A stretch of 64,000 nucleotides of DNA. Source: Toxoplasma gondii ME49 (Eukaryota; Apicomplexa; Conoidasida; Eucoccidiorida; Sarcocystidae). Shown here in pieces: positions 34,301 through 45,179 of the stretch. The first letter of the stretch is position 1. Every line of letters starts with the position of its first letter. The stretch lies in contig NC_031473.1 in NCBI RefSeq assembly GCF_000006565.2, positions 3,078,134 to 3,142,133 of the forward strand, written 5' to 3'. The notes below the pieces were generated by a model. It was given only the letters and a program-made list of their open reading frames with translations. It had not been told where the DNA came from and did no database searches. The position numbers and the translations under genes are program-made.

Positions 34301-37300
34301 TATACATACATACATACATACATGCATATATGTATGCATATGTACGCATATGCATATGTATGCATGTGCATGTAGAGTGTCTGCTCCCCTCACTCGTTTG
34401 TTTGCTTGGATGTGTGTGTGTGTCGGGTCTCACTTCTTTGAGTTGCTGCAGTTTCGCTCGCAGCTTTTTGGAGAGGTCTTCCACTGAGTCGAATTCCTGC
34501 AGTTTCTTCTTCCAGCCTTCGTACTCTGCTGGTGTGACGGGGGAGTTGAGCAGCTCTGCGAGGGAGAACTCGCGATCGAACTTCGCCGAGGCCTTGGGGG
34601 CTACGCGCAGGAGAAGCTTCACTGCGCAGGGTACGCTCCCGCGTCGGCTCTCGGCGCCCAGACCTGCCGACTCCGCCAGGGTGCCCGAGGCCTTGGGGAC
34701 GAAGTACGGAGCGCAAGGCCTGAGGCCGACGATCTGGCAAACCCACGCTACCGGCGGCGACTCTGGGGACGGGGACTTCGACGCAGCAGCGGCCGGCTGC
34801 GGCACCTTGACGAAGCAGCCTCGCACGAACTTTTCTGCTTGCGGGTGCTCCAGCATGTGCAGCAGACGCTCGGTGGACAGCCGAACGCCGTTCAAGAGCT
34901 CCAAAGAAATGCGTTGAAGCATGCGACGCGCCGTCTCCTTCCGGCGTTGCTCGTCGCTGTCGACGCGGTCCTCGTCGAACAAATCCCCCCGCCGGTCGTC
35001 CTCAACTGGACGCTGCAACGAAGGTGACACACAGCAACGAGAAAAACGAGGGAGAGCGATGTGAACGGGGATCCTGGCTCTCCTTCTCACACACAAATTC
35101 CTGCTCCGAACTCCTCTACTGCTCTCCGTGATCGTCCTGACCAAAAACACCATGGACTGCCTTTTCTACTCTTTTTTTCCGATTTACTCCTGTTCTGCTT
35201 CTTCTGCGCCACAGTCTCGTTCTGCTGCTTCTGTACCGACTTCTCATGCCTTGTCCTTCCTTCTCGAGTTTGTTGTTTCGCTTCGCCTACTTGTTGCTGC
35301 GTTGTCGGTTCGCCGCCCTCGTCTTCTCTCGCCGACTTGGCCGTGGAAACTTTCCTTCTTCCGAGCGCTTCGTTTTCGACAGACGCGTCACCTGCACTTG
35401 CGCTCCCGACGCCGAGCGCGACGCCGTCGGCTGTCCCCGCGCCTTCGCCTCTGTCTGGCGAGAGAGGCGCCGCGGACGCGCCGGAACCCACAGCCGCGTC
35501 GGCTGCGGCAGAGACGCCGCTCGAGGCTCCAGGACCGCCGGCGCCGACCGGGGGCGAGGCGAGACGCTTCTTCTCTTCCTCGTCTTCTTCGTCTTCCGAA
35601 GAAGACTCTGTCATGTCTTCTGTTCCGTCCTTTCGACTTCCAGAGACTTCGCCTTCCTCCTCGTCTTCATCTTCACTCGCTGGAGACGAAACGCGAAGGG
35701 AAAAAGAAAGATAAAGGTCAACTGCCGAGCGACGCCCAGCTTCCAAAGAGCTCGGTGGAGCTTTAGACATGCAAAGCAGACACAAGAGATCTAGCCAGGT
35801 GCACAGAGAGTCACACCGACGCAGTGAAACAAAGCTGTGTACACATTCACAGACAGACAGACGGATAAGCGCCTACGTACAGTTACGTCATGTTCTCACG
35901 TCGATCAACGTTATGCTCCAGGTGCAACAGCCTATCGAAAGGGAGGGACAGAGACGGGCATGCGCGTGGAAACAAGAGGAGACAGAAGGACCGGAGACTA
36001 GGAATGCTCCTCACTTTGTCGCTGTTGCTGCTTCTGACGAGCCCTCCGCGCTCGAATGTCGCTGAGCGCATCTCCCAGACGCCCTGAAAACGAAACTCAA
36101 AAACGTCTCGAGAAAATCAAAGAACAAACGTCGTCGTCTCCCCACTCTCAGGCACGCGTCAAACACAAGTACCGACATCGGAACACACTCACTTATCTCT
36201 CTGTCGATAGAGACGCACTTCGGAACGCATGCATTCATGTCTAAATGTACATATATATATATACATACATGTATATTTGTATATATATATATATATATAT
36301 GTATAGATAGGCATATGCTGATGTGCTTGTTGAATGATAGATCCCCGTCTGTACGCTCGTACGCTTCTATATACTTTGAGTGGAGGCAGCGAAAGATGCG
36401 AGAGGACATACGCCCCCCCCCCATCTGAAGTCCTGACTGAAGCCCTCTTGATCACTCTTCTCGCGCGTCCCTGCTGGAAGCTCCGCGTCTCCTCCGTTCT
36501 TCTTTCTCTCACCACTCTGCAAGGCCTCGAGCTTCCTCCTGGCCGTCAGACTCGGCCAGCTCTCGCCTTTCGGGGAGTGCAAAACGATTGAGGAAAAAGA
36601 AGAAAAAAGGATTTTTACCTGCTTTGCTTTTCCGGTCCTGATCTTGCCGCCTCAGCAACTCCTTTCTCTGTCTCTCTCGAACGAGTTCCTCGTAACGCCG
36701 CGCGAGCTCGGCCTCTCGCTCGAACTCGTTCATGCTCTCCAGAGCCTGGCGCGGAGAAACGGAGAGAAAAAGCAATTCTTGAGGCACACGAAAAACTAAG
36801 ACGCGAGCGAGAGACGCGAGACAGAGAACACAGGAGAGAACGAGAAGCAGAGAAAATAAGGGAGAAGACGAAACGCGAGACTCGCATGTCTCGTTCTCCA
36901 CCTCCCGTTTCCATGCATGCAGCCAGAAAAAGGAGAAAAGAGGAAAAGGAGAAAAAACCAGAGGGACAAGGAGTGAAGGAGTTCCAAGCACTCCAGAAAC
37001 AGAGACGACCGCGGAAGAAAGAATTCGAGATTCCCCGTCTCCTCGTTGCTCCTCTCAGTCTCTGATCGCCGACGCGAACCGCAAAACGTTTTCCTCCGTC
37101 TCACTGAAAACGCCGAAAGCGTCCAGAACTGCAGTTCGCTGCACCCTTTCCCCCCTCCCTCGACAGCCGTGACTGCAGCTGCCCTTTGTCAATCCAGTCC
37201 CAAACATTTGCAAGACGTCTTCAGCCGGACCCACATCGCGTCTTCTCCAACGAAATCTAAAAAATACAAACAGAAATACCTAGACACGCGCACACACTGA

Positions 37301-37302
37301 AT

Positions 37303-37364
<62 letters not shown>

Positions 37365-37710
37365 TACATATGCATATATATATATATATATGTATGTATA
37401 CGTATATATACACGCATGTAGTAGGGGTGTAGCTTCGGGTGTACAGGCATCTGGCGGTTGGCACCAGGTGCGTCGAGAGGACGTGAGACGCGTGTTTCCG
37501 TACTTCTCTGTCGCGTTCATCTTTGTAAAGGAGATCGGGACTGAATTCTCCGTTTCTGTCTCCAGGCTTTCCGCGTCTCCAGGCGGCGTCGCCTCCTGTC
37601 TCCCTCGAACTGGACGAGTGTCTCTTCCCCTCGTCTTCGGCGGAGACTCTGGATCCCGAGGAAGGACGCCCGCGCTGCTGGGCCTGTCGGCCTCGCGCCG
37701 CGGACTTCAT
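31311..37710 (-). CDS. RTF1: RTF1, Paf1-complex transcription elongation factor with Plus3 domain
   Basis: RTF1 tethers the Paf1 complex to elongating RNA polymerase II through Spt5 and promotes histone H2B ubiquitination. Eight exons join in phase to 783 residues: 37504-37710, 36619-36745, 36015-36083, about 35291-35679, 34434-35012, 33205-33811, 32051-32241, 31311-31493. Domains in order: a histone-modification domain (LYKDERDRE joined to ALESMNEFEREAELARRYEEL, split by intron 1); a short basic helix (GDALSDIRARRARQKQ); an acidic serine stretch; a Plus3 domain from about residue 270 (RISLELLNGVRLSTERL, FVRGCFVKV, FSLAELLNSPVTPAEYEGWK); then FTFTDEDVQAIL and a coiled region. The last exon ends near LISLEEYKQQ, matching the LNLEDYKK motif at the C-terminus of animal RTF1. 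The donor at 35291 is the best of several. The frame is open through an acceptor-like site near 37760, so an upstream coding exon is possible. Confidence 0.88.
32640..32900. other. AT-shifted block of unknown origin in RTF1 intron 6
   Basis: This lies inside the intron between the exons ending at 33205 and starting at 32241. Its base use differs from everything around it: AT-rich but not TA-repetitive, with no purine or pyrimidine bias, in a window otherwise full of those. It is a candidate mitochondrial (rRNA or coding) fragment or other insertion. I could not match it to a cytochrome gene in any frame. Confidence 0.35.
34256..34375. repeat. CATA/TGCA-rich simple repeat in RTF1 intron 5
   Basis: ACAC run, then repeated ACAT units, then alternating ATGCATATG-type units, all within the intron just after the Plus3-domain exon. 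Confidence 0.85.
36250..36304. repeat. interrupted (TA)n tract in RTF1 intron 2
   Basis: TA runs separated by a CATACATGTATATTTG spacer, between exons 2 and 3. Confidence 0.88.
37305..37410. repeat. largest (TA)n tract of the window, RTF1 intron 1
   Basis: About 105 bases of nearly pure TA repeats with a few TACA and TGCA breaks. It sits less than 100 bases inside the first identified RTF1 intron, between the two exons that split the histone-modification domain. Confidence 0.93.
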
Positions 37711-39975
37711 CGTTCTCGACGCCGAGTGCACAGACACCCGAGGGCGCTCCTTGCGATACCCTGGGAGAAGGAAAAAACGACGAATAGTAGAGAGCGCAGG
37801 CAGAAGAAAAACCGGGAGAGGGGGAAGGGGAAGAAGAGAGAGGTGAGGGAGTAGACGGAGAAGAAAACGAAGAAGAGGAAGAAGAGGAAGATGAGGAAGA
37901 TGAAGATGAAGGAGAGGAAGGAGGAAAGGGAGGAGGAAAGAGAGCAGACAGGGAAGTGGATGGCGTAGAAGAAGAGAAGGTAACTGTTTTGGACGGGACG
38001 GGGAAAATGACGAGATCGTTGAAAAACGCGCGAGAAGAGAGGTTTCGAGAAGCTGTGAGAGCGGGGAAAACGAAGATGGACTGAATGGACTGACAAGGCT
38101 GTTCACCTGGAAGAAACGGAAGATATCCAGGAGAACATACCGCTCGAGAGAAACAAGCAAGAAGTGTAGAGAGCGAGACTTCGTTCTCGTTCTTTTCACT
38201 GCCGCAGGACCGACACAGAGAGACGCGGGGCCTCGGACGCAGGGGATCTCTTTGTCCGGGAGAACGCCCTCCTTTGATTGTCGTCTTGTTCTCTCGCCAA
38301 AGCAAAGTCTGTCGGCTTCTGTCTTGTTCTCGCCGGCAGAAAGGACCTAGAGGAGACAGTTCTCTGAAAGGAGCACGAAGTCGCCGAAGTCGCGTTTCTT
38401 CCTCTCTTCCTCTCTCTCGCTCTCACGCTGCCATTCTCTCTCCTTCAGATCCTTGTCTCTTCGTTTCTCCCCTCTGTGTTCCCCTCGTATTCGAGAGAAG
38501 AAAACCACACAGAGAGGAAGAGCGCGCGACTGCGTAGCTGTCTGGCTCCCCGACACAGGTAAGGCTGTAAAGCTCAGCGGTGTCGACCTGCCCCTCTCTC
38601 GACGGCGCGTTCTCTTCTCTTTCTCTTGTCTGCTTTGCGTCTTTGCTCCGTGTTTCTTTGTCGACGAAGGCGACCGAGACGACTCGGGAGATTCCTCCTC
38701 TCCGTTTTCATTATCAGGAAAACGGAGGAAAGTGAGCAACGCCGACGCGTCGAAATATAGAGGCGTCGAGGCCGCGGAACGGCGTTGCATGCACACCGAG
38801 AAGAGTCATTTAAAAACGCATTCTCTCGGGCCGGAACGCAAGACACCCGGCACTCGAAAAACCTCCAACCGTCTTCACTCGTTTCTAAACTCAAGGAAGT
38901 CGACAGATCCCTGAGTCGGCTGTTCAAGTCTTCTGCTCCCTTTTCTCTCTCTGTCTCTTTCCTCTCTCTCCGCGCTGCCCGCCGCCACAAGCTGCCCATC
39001 CGAGAGAGACATGGAGAAGACCTCTCGAAGAGTCCGCGCTGGGAGTGTCAAGAAATGGTGATAAACAGGCGCTTCTGTTTCTTCTCAGCCTCCCTTCTTT
39101 CTCCGATGCCTCTGCAGGCCTTTGTTGCGAAGTATACGTTGACTCGTCTCGAAGGCACAGCACAAAGGCAAAGCACAGACTGAGGAAGCCACAAAGGCAC
39201 GAGGCTTCTCTGCTCCATGAGTTCGTCGTGTCTGTTGTCTTCGCTTCCCCTCTGGTTTTCCAGGTAATTCCGGAGACGGTAGAGAGCTCCACAAAAAGCG
39301 AGTTCCCCGTTGCAGACCAGTTTGGAGAGGAGAGCAGAGTCCACCGCGTTTCTGCCAGTTCACTTTGAAGTCTCCTGCGGTTTCTCAGCTTTTTTTCCAG
39401 CCGAGAAAAAATGAGACGGTCTCGCGCGCTGCCTTTGCCAAGAGAACAGCCAGAAAACATGAAAGACAAGATGGAGGACTGAGGCCGCAAAAACGCTGCG
39501 AGTGAGGAAGAGGCAGACGCCGCCGCGGTGTATGTACACGTCGCTCAGGTGTATCGATACGCCGGCGCGAGATTCCGAAACGGCAAAGGAGGGGGAGGAG
39601 ACCAGAAATGCAGGAAGGCAGCGAAGACGAGGAAGAGTGACGAAGAGAGAGAGCTAGCCAGAGACCGAAGGAGAACTACAGATCGAAGAGTCGAGACAGA
39701 GAGGAAGAGCAAAGGAGAAGCACCCTCAGGGAATGTGCACGTGGATTCCTGCGAATGCACACTGACAGTCTCTTGGCGGTCGTTGGAGGCTCGTCATTCT
39801 TCAGCTTCGAGCTTGCAAGAGAACGCTGAAGGAAAGATGGAGAGTGCCGTGACCATGCAGACAGGGAGCGTCTTTCTTGGTCTCGCCTTTTGAGACGAGG
39901 CAGAGAAGTCTCGAGCGGACGCAGCGAAAAGGAGACCCCGCAGAGAAGCGGCTAGGTAGAAAAGCGTCGAAAAGG
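37711..39975. other. divergent intergenic region between RTF1 and the rhomboid gene
   Basis: This should hold the divergent promoters of the two genes. 37790-37980 is an almost pure purine tract on the plus strand (pyrimidine on the RTF1 strand), ending at an acceptor-like CCCAG for RTF1. Plus-strand splice-like signals occur at 38558 (GACACAG|GTAAGG), 39118 and 39263, but no protein that I recognise results. No gene is called. Confidence 0.5.
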
Positions 39976-42819
39976 ATGGAGGGACCCCCGCTCAGGCTTA
40001 GTTCCTCCACACCTCGCGAGAACCTCTCTGCTTCTCGGCCTTCTTTTCCTCCTCCCGTCCATCCTCTTCTGTCTCGGTGCGCTTCGCCGGCGCCGGTTGT
40101 TTCCTCGACACTCTGTGCTTCGTCTTCGTTCGTGTCTCTGTGTCCTTCTGCGATGCTTCTTTCTTCTTCCTCTTCTTTTTCTTCGCCTAGATCTTCTTCT
40201 CCGTCTCCCTGTTGTCTCTCGTCTTCTTCGCCTGCTTCCTCGCCACCTTCGTTTCCTTCCTCACGTCCTTTCTCGTCGTCTTCTCCCTCTCTTCCCTCTC
40301 TTCCCTCTCCTCCCTTCAGTTCCTCCTCTTCGCAGTCTTCGTCTTTTCCTCCCGCTTCTCCTCCATGGTCTTCCTCTCTCGAGTCCTCTTCCACCAGTTC
40401 GCTGTCGTCTTCTCGCATCCTGCCTGTCGGTCGCTCGCGTCTGCAGAGACGGAGAAACGTTGGTGCTCGAGGGTCTCTGCTGCGCTCGAGTGTCGTCTTC
40501 CTCTGCTTCTTTCTCGTTATCTGTGCACCGGTGCAGTGTGAAAAGAGCTCTGCTCTCTCTCTTTTCTCTCCGTCCTTCTCTCCGGTAACTTCACCTAGTT
40601 TGCCTTTTTTTGCCGCTCCGGGCGCCTCTCTTCGGCTGTCTCCAACAGGCCCCTGCCACCCCACAGTGCGGTGTGATTCGCAGTCTCGTCGTTTCGCCTT
40701 CTCTCCTCTTTCTCAGGCCCAATCTCCTCGGCTGTCTCTACTCCCTTCGTTTCTTGCTTCTCTCTCTGAACCCCCATCTTCTCGTCCTTCTTGTTCCTCC
40801 CCTTCTTGTTCCTCCTCTTGTTGTTCCTCTTCGTCTCCTCGGTGCTGCCCGAGTCATCCAGGCAGAGAGTTCGACGTCCGTCGTCGGGGCGTCAGGACCT
40901 CTTCTCTCTCTTTCCTTCATCCAGTATCTTTCTGCATCCCAAGTGGATCTCTTTCTTCGCGCGTTACTTCCTCTACTTGCAGGCCTTTGACTTCCGGTTC
41001 TCCTTACTGCTCGGATTTTCCTTCTGCGTCGGCGCCGTCGTCTTCTTCTTCTCCTCCGTCTTCGTACAATTTTCGTCGTTTTCCTCCTGACCTTTCTTCA
41101 CGTCGTTCTTTTGCCTCTTTTCCTTCTTCGCTTCCTTCGTCTTCTGTTCATTTTTCTCGTTGGGTCTCTCGTCTTTCTGCTGTCGTTTTTCCTCCCGTAT
41201 CGTGTCTTGCGTCTCGTTGTCCTTCTCTGTCTTCGCTGTCTTCGCTGGTTCCTTCTCTCCGAGCTCTCGGTGGTTCTCTCTCCTTCGCCCTCTCCCGGAG
41301 GCTCAGTTTCTCTTCTCTGTCTCCTCGCCTTCGGCTCCCTCCTCCAGCTTCTCCGACACCGTCGCTGCTCTCGCGCCTTCTCTCATCGTTTCCCTCTCGT
41401 CTTCGAACGCCCAAAACGCGGCTTTTCTCTCCTACGTGGCGGTTTTCGCTCGGAGCCCAGTTCGCGGCTCTCTGGACTCGAGTTCGTCTCTGTCTCTCTG
41501 TCGCGCGTTCTTCTCCGGGTCCTTCTTCTCCCTTGAATCCGAGAGTCCTCTTCTCTCGCCTCTCTCGTGTCGTGGAGTCTTCGTCTTTCGCTCAAAGACG
41601 CGCCTCTCTCTTCGCTCGAGTTACTGCGGCTCTCCCTTCCTCCGTCTCTTCTCTCGGGTGGAATCTCCGCGCATTCGTCCCCCACCTGCGCTCGCTCCTC
41701 CCCGCTCCTCGAGTGTGCCTGGACCTGGCGGTGCCGCCCCTGCCTCCTCTGGCCAGTTCGCTGCGGGCGCTGCTGTTCCTCGTGTACGTCTCCGATGCGT
41801 TTTTCTTTCGCGGCGCCCTCGCAGCCTCTTTCGCCTTCGACATGCAGAAGGAAGTCGAGCGTCCCCGCATGTTCTTTCCTCTGCTTCAGTTCTTCACCCG
41901 CGCCGCGCGGTCAGCGATTGTGCATGCGAACTTTGTTCACCTTCTTGTCAACCTCCGGGGCATCTCCCAGATCTTCCCTCTGTGCGAGACACTCTGCTAC
42001 GACGCTCTCTTCGGCACGTACGCTGCTCCCTCCTCTGCCTGTGGGTCTGCTGCTCCGCCTGCTCCCTTTTCCCTCTTTTCGCTTTCAGATTCTCTTCCCT
42101 TCCTGCGCGAAGGACTGGTGTGGAGAGACGCGGGGAAGGCGGCAGGCCAGGCTTCCTGTCTCTCGGTCCTGAGCAGCGACGAGAGCGCGGGAGGCGTCGC
42201 GCGCTGGTGCTGGTGGCTCGAACGCGGTCGACGAGGCCCAGGCTTCGGCCCACACGGCTGGGTGGCGCGCGTCGTCCTTCTCTCGCTCTTTTTTGCTGGA
42301 ACGGCCGCAGGGAACGTCTCTTCTCTTCTGCTGCGACGCTGGTGGAGTCGCGTGGAGTGGAGCGTGGAGAAGCAGACGCGCGACGAGGAGGCCCAGAGGC
42401 GGTTCTGGGGTGGCAAGGTGAGACGCGAAGACCTCTGGCTCGAGCAGATGGAACTGGCCGACGCAGAGAAGCCGCGGAAGAACGCCGACGTCTGGACGCG
42501 ACACCGCCGCCTGGAGAAAGTCAAGAGCGACTCGCAGGCAGGAGAAGTCGAGGAAGAAACGGACGCGAGAGAACGCGAGAACGACCGATCCTGGTGTGTG
42601 CGTACACTCGGATGCAGCGCAGGTCTCTACGCACTCCTCGGCACGCTCGTGGGCAGCGCGAGAATCCACACAGCCGTGAAAAGAAAACTTTGTGGGCAAA
42701 TGGCGCGACGCATTTTCATGGAACTTTTCGCGCCAGTTGGAGCAAGCGGCCTTGACGAACCGGGCCATGTGGGCGGATTTCTCTTTGGATGCCTCGTCGC
42801 TGGACTCCTTGGATGGTGA
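39976..42819 (+). CDS. rhomboid-family intramembrane serine protease with long Ser-rich leader
   Basis: Intronless frame of 947 residues from the ATG at 39976 (context AAAAGGATGG). The frame is open further upstream but has no ATG. The C-terminal third is a rhomboid domain: the membrane-2 motif HANFVHLLVNL near residue 650, the catalytic serine in GCSAGLYALLG (Ser about 881), and the catalytic histidine in GHVGGFLFG (His about 931). Both dyad residues are intact. About 130 mostly charged residues separate the segment following helix 3 from the serine helix, an unusual insertion. The first 600 residues are Ser/Pro/Leu-rich. Around residues 172-188 a basic stretch followed by SSVVFLCFFLVICAPVQC looks like a signal peptide, with a Ser-rich transit-like segment after it. 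It is not a ROM4/ROM5-type surface protease by its motifs. Mitochondrial (ROM6/PARL-like) or apicoplast location are the alternatives. Confidence 0.85.
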   Translation: MEGPPLRLSSSTPRENLSASRPSFPPPVHPLLSRCASPAPVVSSTLCASSSFVSLCPSAMLLSSSSSFSSPRSSSPSPCCLSSSSPASSPPSFPSSRPFSSSSPSLPSLPSPPFSSSSSQSSSFPPASPPWSSSLESSSTSSLSSSRILPVGRSRLQRRRNVGARGSLLRSSVVFLCFFLVICAPVQCEKSSALSLFSPSFSPVTSPSLPFFAAPGASLRLSPTGPCHPTVRCDSQSRRFAFSPLSQAQSPRLSLLPSFLASLSEPPSSRPSCSSPSCSSSCCSSSSPRCCPSHPGREFDVRRRGVRTSSLSFLHPVSFCIPSGSLSSRVTSSTCRPLTSGSPYCSDFPSASAPSSSSSPPSSYNFRRFPPDLSSRRSFASFPSSLPSSSVHFSRWVSRLSAVVFPPVSCLASRCPSLSSLSSLVPSLRALGGSLSFALSRRLSFSSLSPRLRLPPPASPTPSLLSRLLSSFPSRLRTPKTRLFSPTWRFSLGAQFAALWTRVRLCLSVARSSPGPSSPLNPRVLFSRLSRVVESSSFAQRRASLFARVTAALPSSVSSLGWNLRAFVPHLRSLLPAPRVCLDLAVPPLPPLASSLRALLFLVYVSDAFFFRGALAASFAFDMQKEVERPRMFFPLLQFFTRAARSAIVHANFVHLLVNLRGISQIFPLCETLCYDALFGTYAAPSSACGSAAPPAPFSLFSLSDSLPFLREGLVWRDAGKAAGQASCLSVLSSDESAGGVARWCWWLERGRRGPGFGPHGWVARVVLLSLFFAGTAAGNVSSLLLRRWWSRVEWSVEKQTRDEEAQRRFWGGKVRREDLWLEQMELADAEKPRKNADVWTRHRRLEKVKSDSQAGEVEEETDARERENDRSWCVRTLGCSAGLYALLGTLVGSARIHTAVKRKLCGQMARRIFMELFAPVGASGLDEPGHVGGFLFGCLVAGLLGW

Positions 42820-43418
42820 CTCCCTCGCTCCGGCGCGCAAAAGAAAATGAGGCGAAAGCACCATAAAAAAGGGCAAAAAGGAAAGGGAGACAGAGAACAA
42901 CGGGGAAGAGGGGAAAAGAGAAGGCAGCGTTACCTCGTGATGCTCTCTCGCTTTTCTCCATTTCTTCTGTGACGGTCTCTCATAGGAAGTTCTTCTCTGT
43001 CTCCTGGAAATCTTGTGTCTTTTCATCTTCTGTTCGTCTCTCTTCGTTCTCTTCTCTCTCTGTGTGTGACCTTTGGTTCTTCTTCGCTGTCTTCTCTTGC
43101 TTTGTGCACTCACCCTCCCGCCTTGCTTGACACATGAGGCTTTTCTCCACGCTCTTAAAAGACAAGTAAAAACAACAGTGAAACGCAGGCACACTGAGAC
43201 TCCTTGTCTCACCGCGAAGGAGTAAAGGCTCCTGGAATACCAGTGCGTTCCTCGAAGCTCTGCGCTGCAGGACTCATCCGAGGTTCGAAATTATCTCTGA
43301 ACATCTTCCGTCGAGAGCAACGACAGGCGTCTCCCTTGCACGAAAGAGCACATTTCTGTAACATTTATTAACCTACATTTGCATTTCTATGATTGGATGT
43401 GCGAATTCACCACCTGCC

Positions 43419-43449
43419 TATATATATATATATATATATATATGTATGC

Positions 43450-43483
<34 letters not shown>

Positions 43484-43484
43484 G
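43419..43484. repeat. interrupted (TA)n tract
   Basis: Two TA runs joined by GTATGCATATATATACA-type sequence. Confidence 0.92.
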
Positions 43485-43738
43485 CAGGCATGGAGTGTTT
43501 CGAGATCTGGGCCTCTAAATAGAGAGGTGGGCTGAGACACAGCTGCTTTTTTTGGTTTTCTATGGCAGAGGCCTGGGCATGAGACTTTGAATAATCTGAA
43601 AGCGACACAAATGCAGATGCGAAGACTCCGCAGCTCGGCGCAGCGTCTCTTTTCTGCGCTTCTCTCCTCGGGGTGCACTGCCACAGACAACACCCCGACC
43701 CACCTTGCCTCTTTGCATGTCCACATGATCATGAATGC

Positions 43739-43764
43739 ATATATATATATATATATATATATAT
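43739..43764. repeat. (TA)n tract
   Basis: Uninterrupted TA run between the rhomboid and HEMK2 genes. Confidence 0.9.
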
Positions 43765-43876
43765 GTTTAAGTATGCAGATGTGATTCGCGCTACACAAGT
43801 ATACACAGAGCCGCAAATAAATGTATCTAAGGAATGATACGCCGCTATCTAGGGATGCCTCCACTCCTCTCGGCAT

Positions 43877-43906
<30 letters not shown>
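43877..43906. repeat. (TA)n tract
   Basis: Uninterrupted TA run. It is the last such tract before about 60.98 kb. Confidence 0.9.
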
Positions 43907-43908
<2 letters not shown>

Positions 43909-45179
43909 TATGGTGGAGTTTCTCTCAGCGTCGTGTTCGTTTCTTTGGTTAGTTGTCGCTGTGTCTGTAGAGGAGAGAGACTAGGAAATCGGACTTGTGG
44001 AGACCTCCTCGTGGGCGTACATGCTGTCTCTCCGGACTCTGTTGCCAGTACATCTGTGAAATGGAGCACCATCGCGCTCGCATGTTGTGTCTGATCTGTT
44101 CCTCACCTCCTCTCAGATTCCCCAACATTGTGTCTCGACCTAGATTTCTTGTTGGGGCTCCTGGCGAATCGGATTCTCTAGCCGTCTCCGAGATTTTAGG
44201 AGAAACGTTTTCGGACAGGTTTCTCTCTTTGCGAGGTGAGCAGACTTGCAAAGTGTGTGCGTTGCGCTTTTTTGGGATTCAATCTTTTTGATTCCACTTT
44301 TTTAGCGAATTTTTCTCGGTAAAATAAAAAGGGTTTCTCGTCACTCGCAGGTGGAGAGGCGGTGTCCACGAATGTCGGAATGAAGCGTCCTCTCGAGAGT
44401 CTTAAATGATCGTACACGATGCTGAAAGGGTGACTCGCATGCTGCTGTAGGGGTGCTGGAGCTATTAAAGAAGCAGAAGATATGTAAGCCGATTGCAGCA
44501 TACGAACAAGATACGCAGAATGACTATCATACAACGTACACAAGGCAAAAAAAGAAACTGAAACACAGGAAGCCTTTCGTTGCTGCTCTACATTCGTAAA
44601 AAGGATCCTCGCGGAACAAGGGAGGGGAAACAGTCTGAAAAGGAATTGTAGAGGCGCAAATGCAAAGACATGCGCGATGCAGCACACGCAGAAATCCAGA
44701 AACTTCAAGAGAAAAGAAGCAAGACAAAGCAGAGTTCCTCGGGGCGCAAGCGGCAAGATTCGCGAGGCCTTCAGTCCTCACAGACATTTTTTCTTTTCTA
44801 CGTTGGCTGTTGACTTTCTTTGTCACTTGCTTTCCTTTCCGATTGCTCGACTTTGGAATGAGAAAAAGTTTGAGTTCGTCTCTCCCCTCTTCTTCGGAGA
44901 TCTCGCATGCAGGCGTGTCTCCATGTCCTCGCGCGTTTTCGCCCAAAAGTCGACATAGCGTTTCCAATTTCCTCTCCCTCCTTTTTTTCTCCTTCTCTTC
45001 TTTTGCTCTCTCTTTCTCGCATCTCGCCGCCTCACTTGATCTTCGCGCTTTCTCCTTTTTCTTCTCCTTTCTTCCTCTCGTTCTCTCTCTGTCTCTCGTC
45101 CAACGTTCTCCCTCTCGTTCTACATGTCTCCTCCCGCTTCTCTCTCTTTCGAGTTCTGCCCTGCTCCTCCCCTCACAAA

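Larger units (their letters stand above)
42820..45179. other. intergenic region upstream of the HEMK2 gene
   Basis: This is the 3' flank of the rhomboid gene and the 5' flank of the methyltransferase gene. It holds three (TA)n tracts, followed by about 1.2 kb of ordinary sequence that becomes pyrimidine-rich (CTCTTTC) just before the ATG at 45180. Open frames on either strand look random, and I support no gene. Confidence 0.55.

Noticed and set aside
39048..39344. 99-codon minus-strand frame between RTF1 and the rhomboid gene
   Set aside because: It starts with GTG, has no usable splice sites to extend it, and the opposite strand is equally open.
39801..40664. 287-codon Glu/Gly-rich minus-strand frame
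   Set aside because: Reverse complement of the Ser/Pro-rich rhomboid leader. Its acidic repeats simply mirror TCT/TCC codons.
42085..43212. 375-codon minus-strand frame
   Set aside because: Its right half is antisense to the rhomboid core. It has no recognisable domain and no splice partners.
44390..44560. possible second mitochondrial insertion
   Set aside because: The texture is a little AT-rich, but none of the three minus-strand frames resembled cob, cox1 or cox3.
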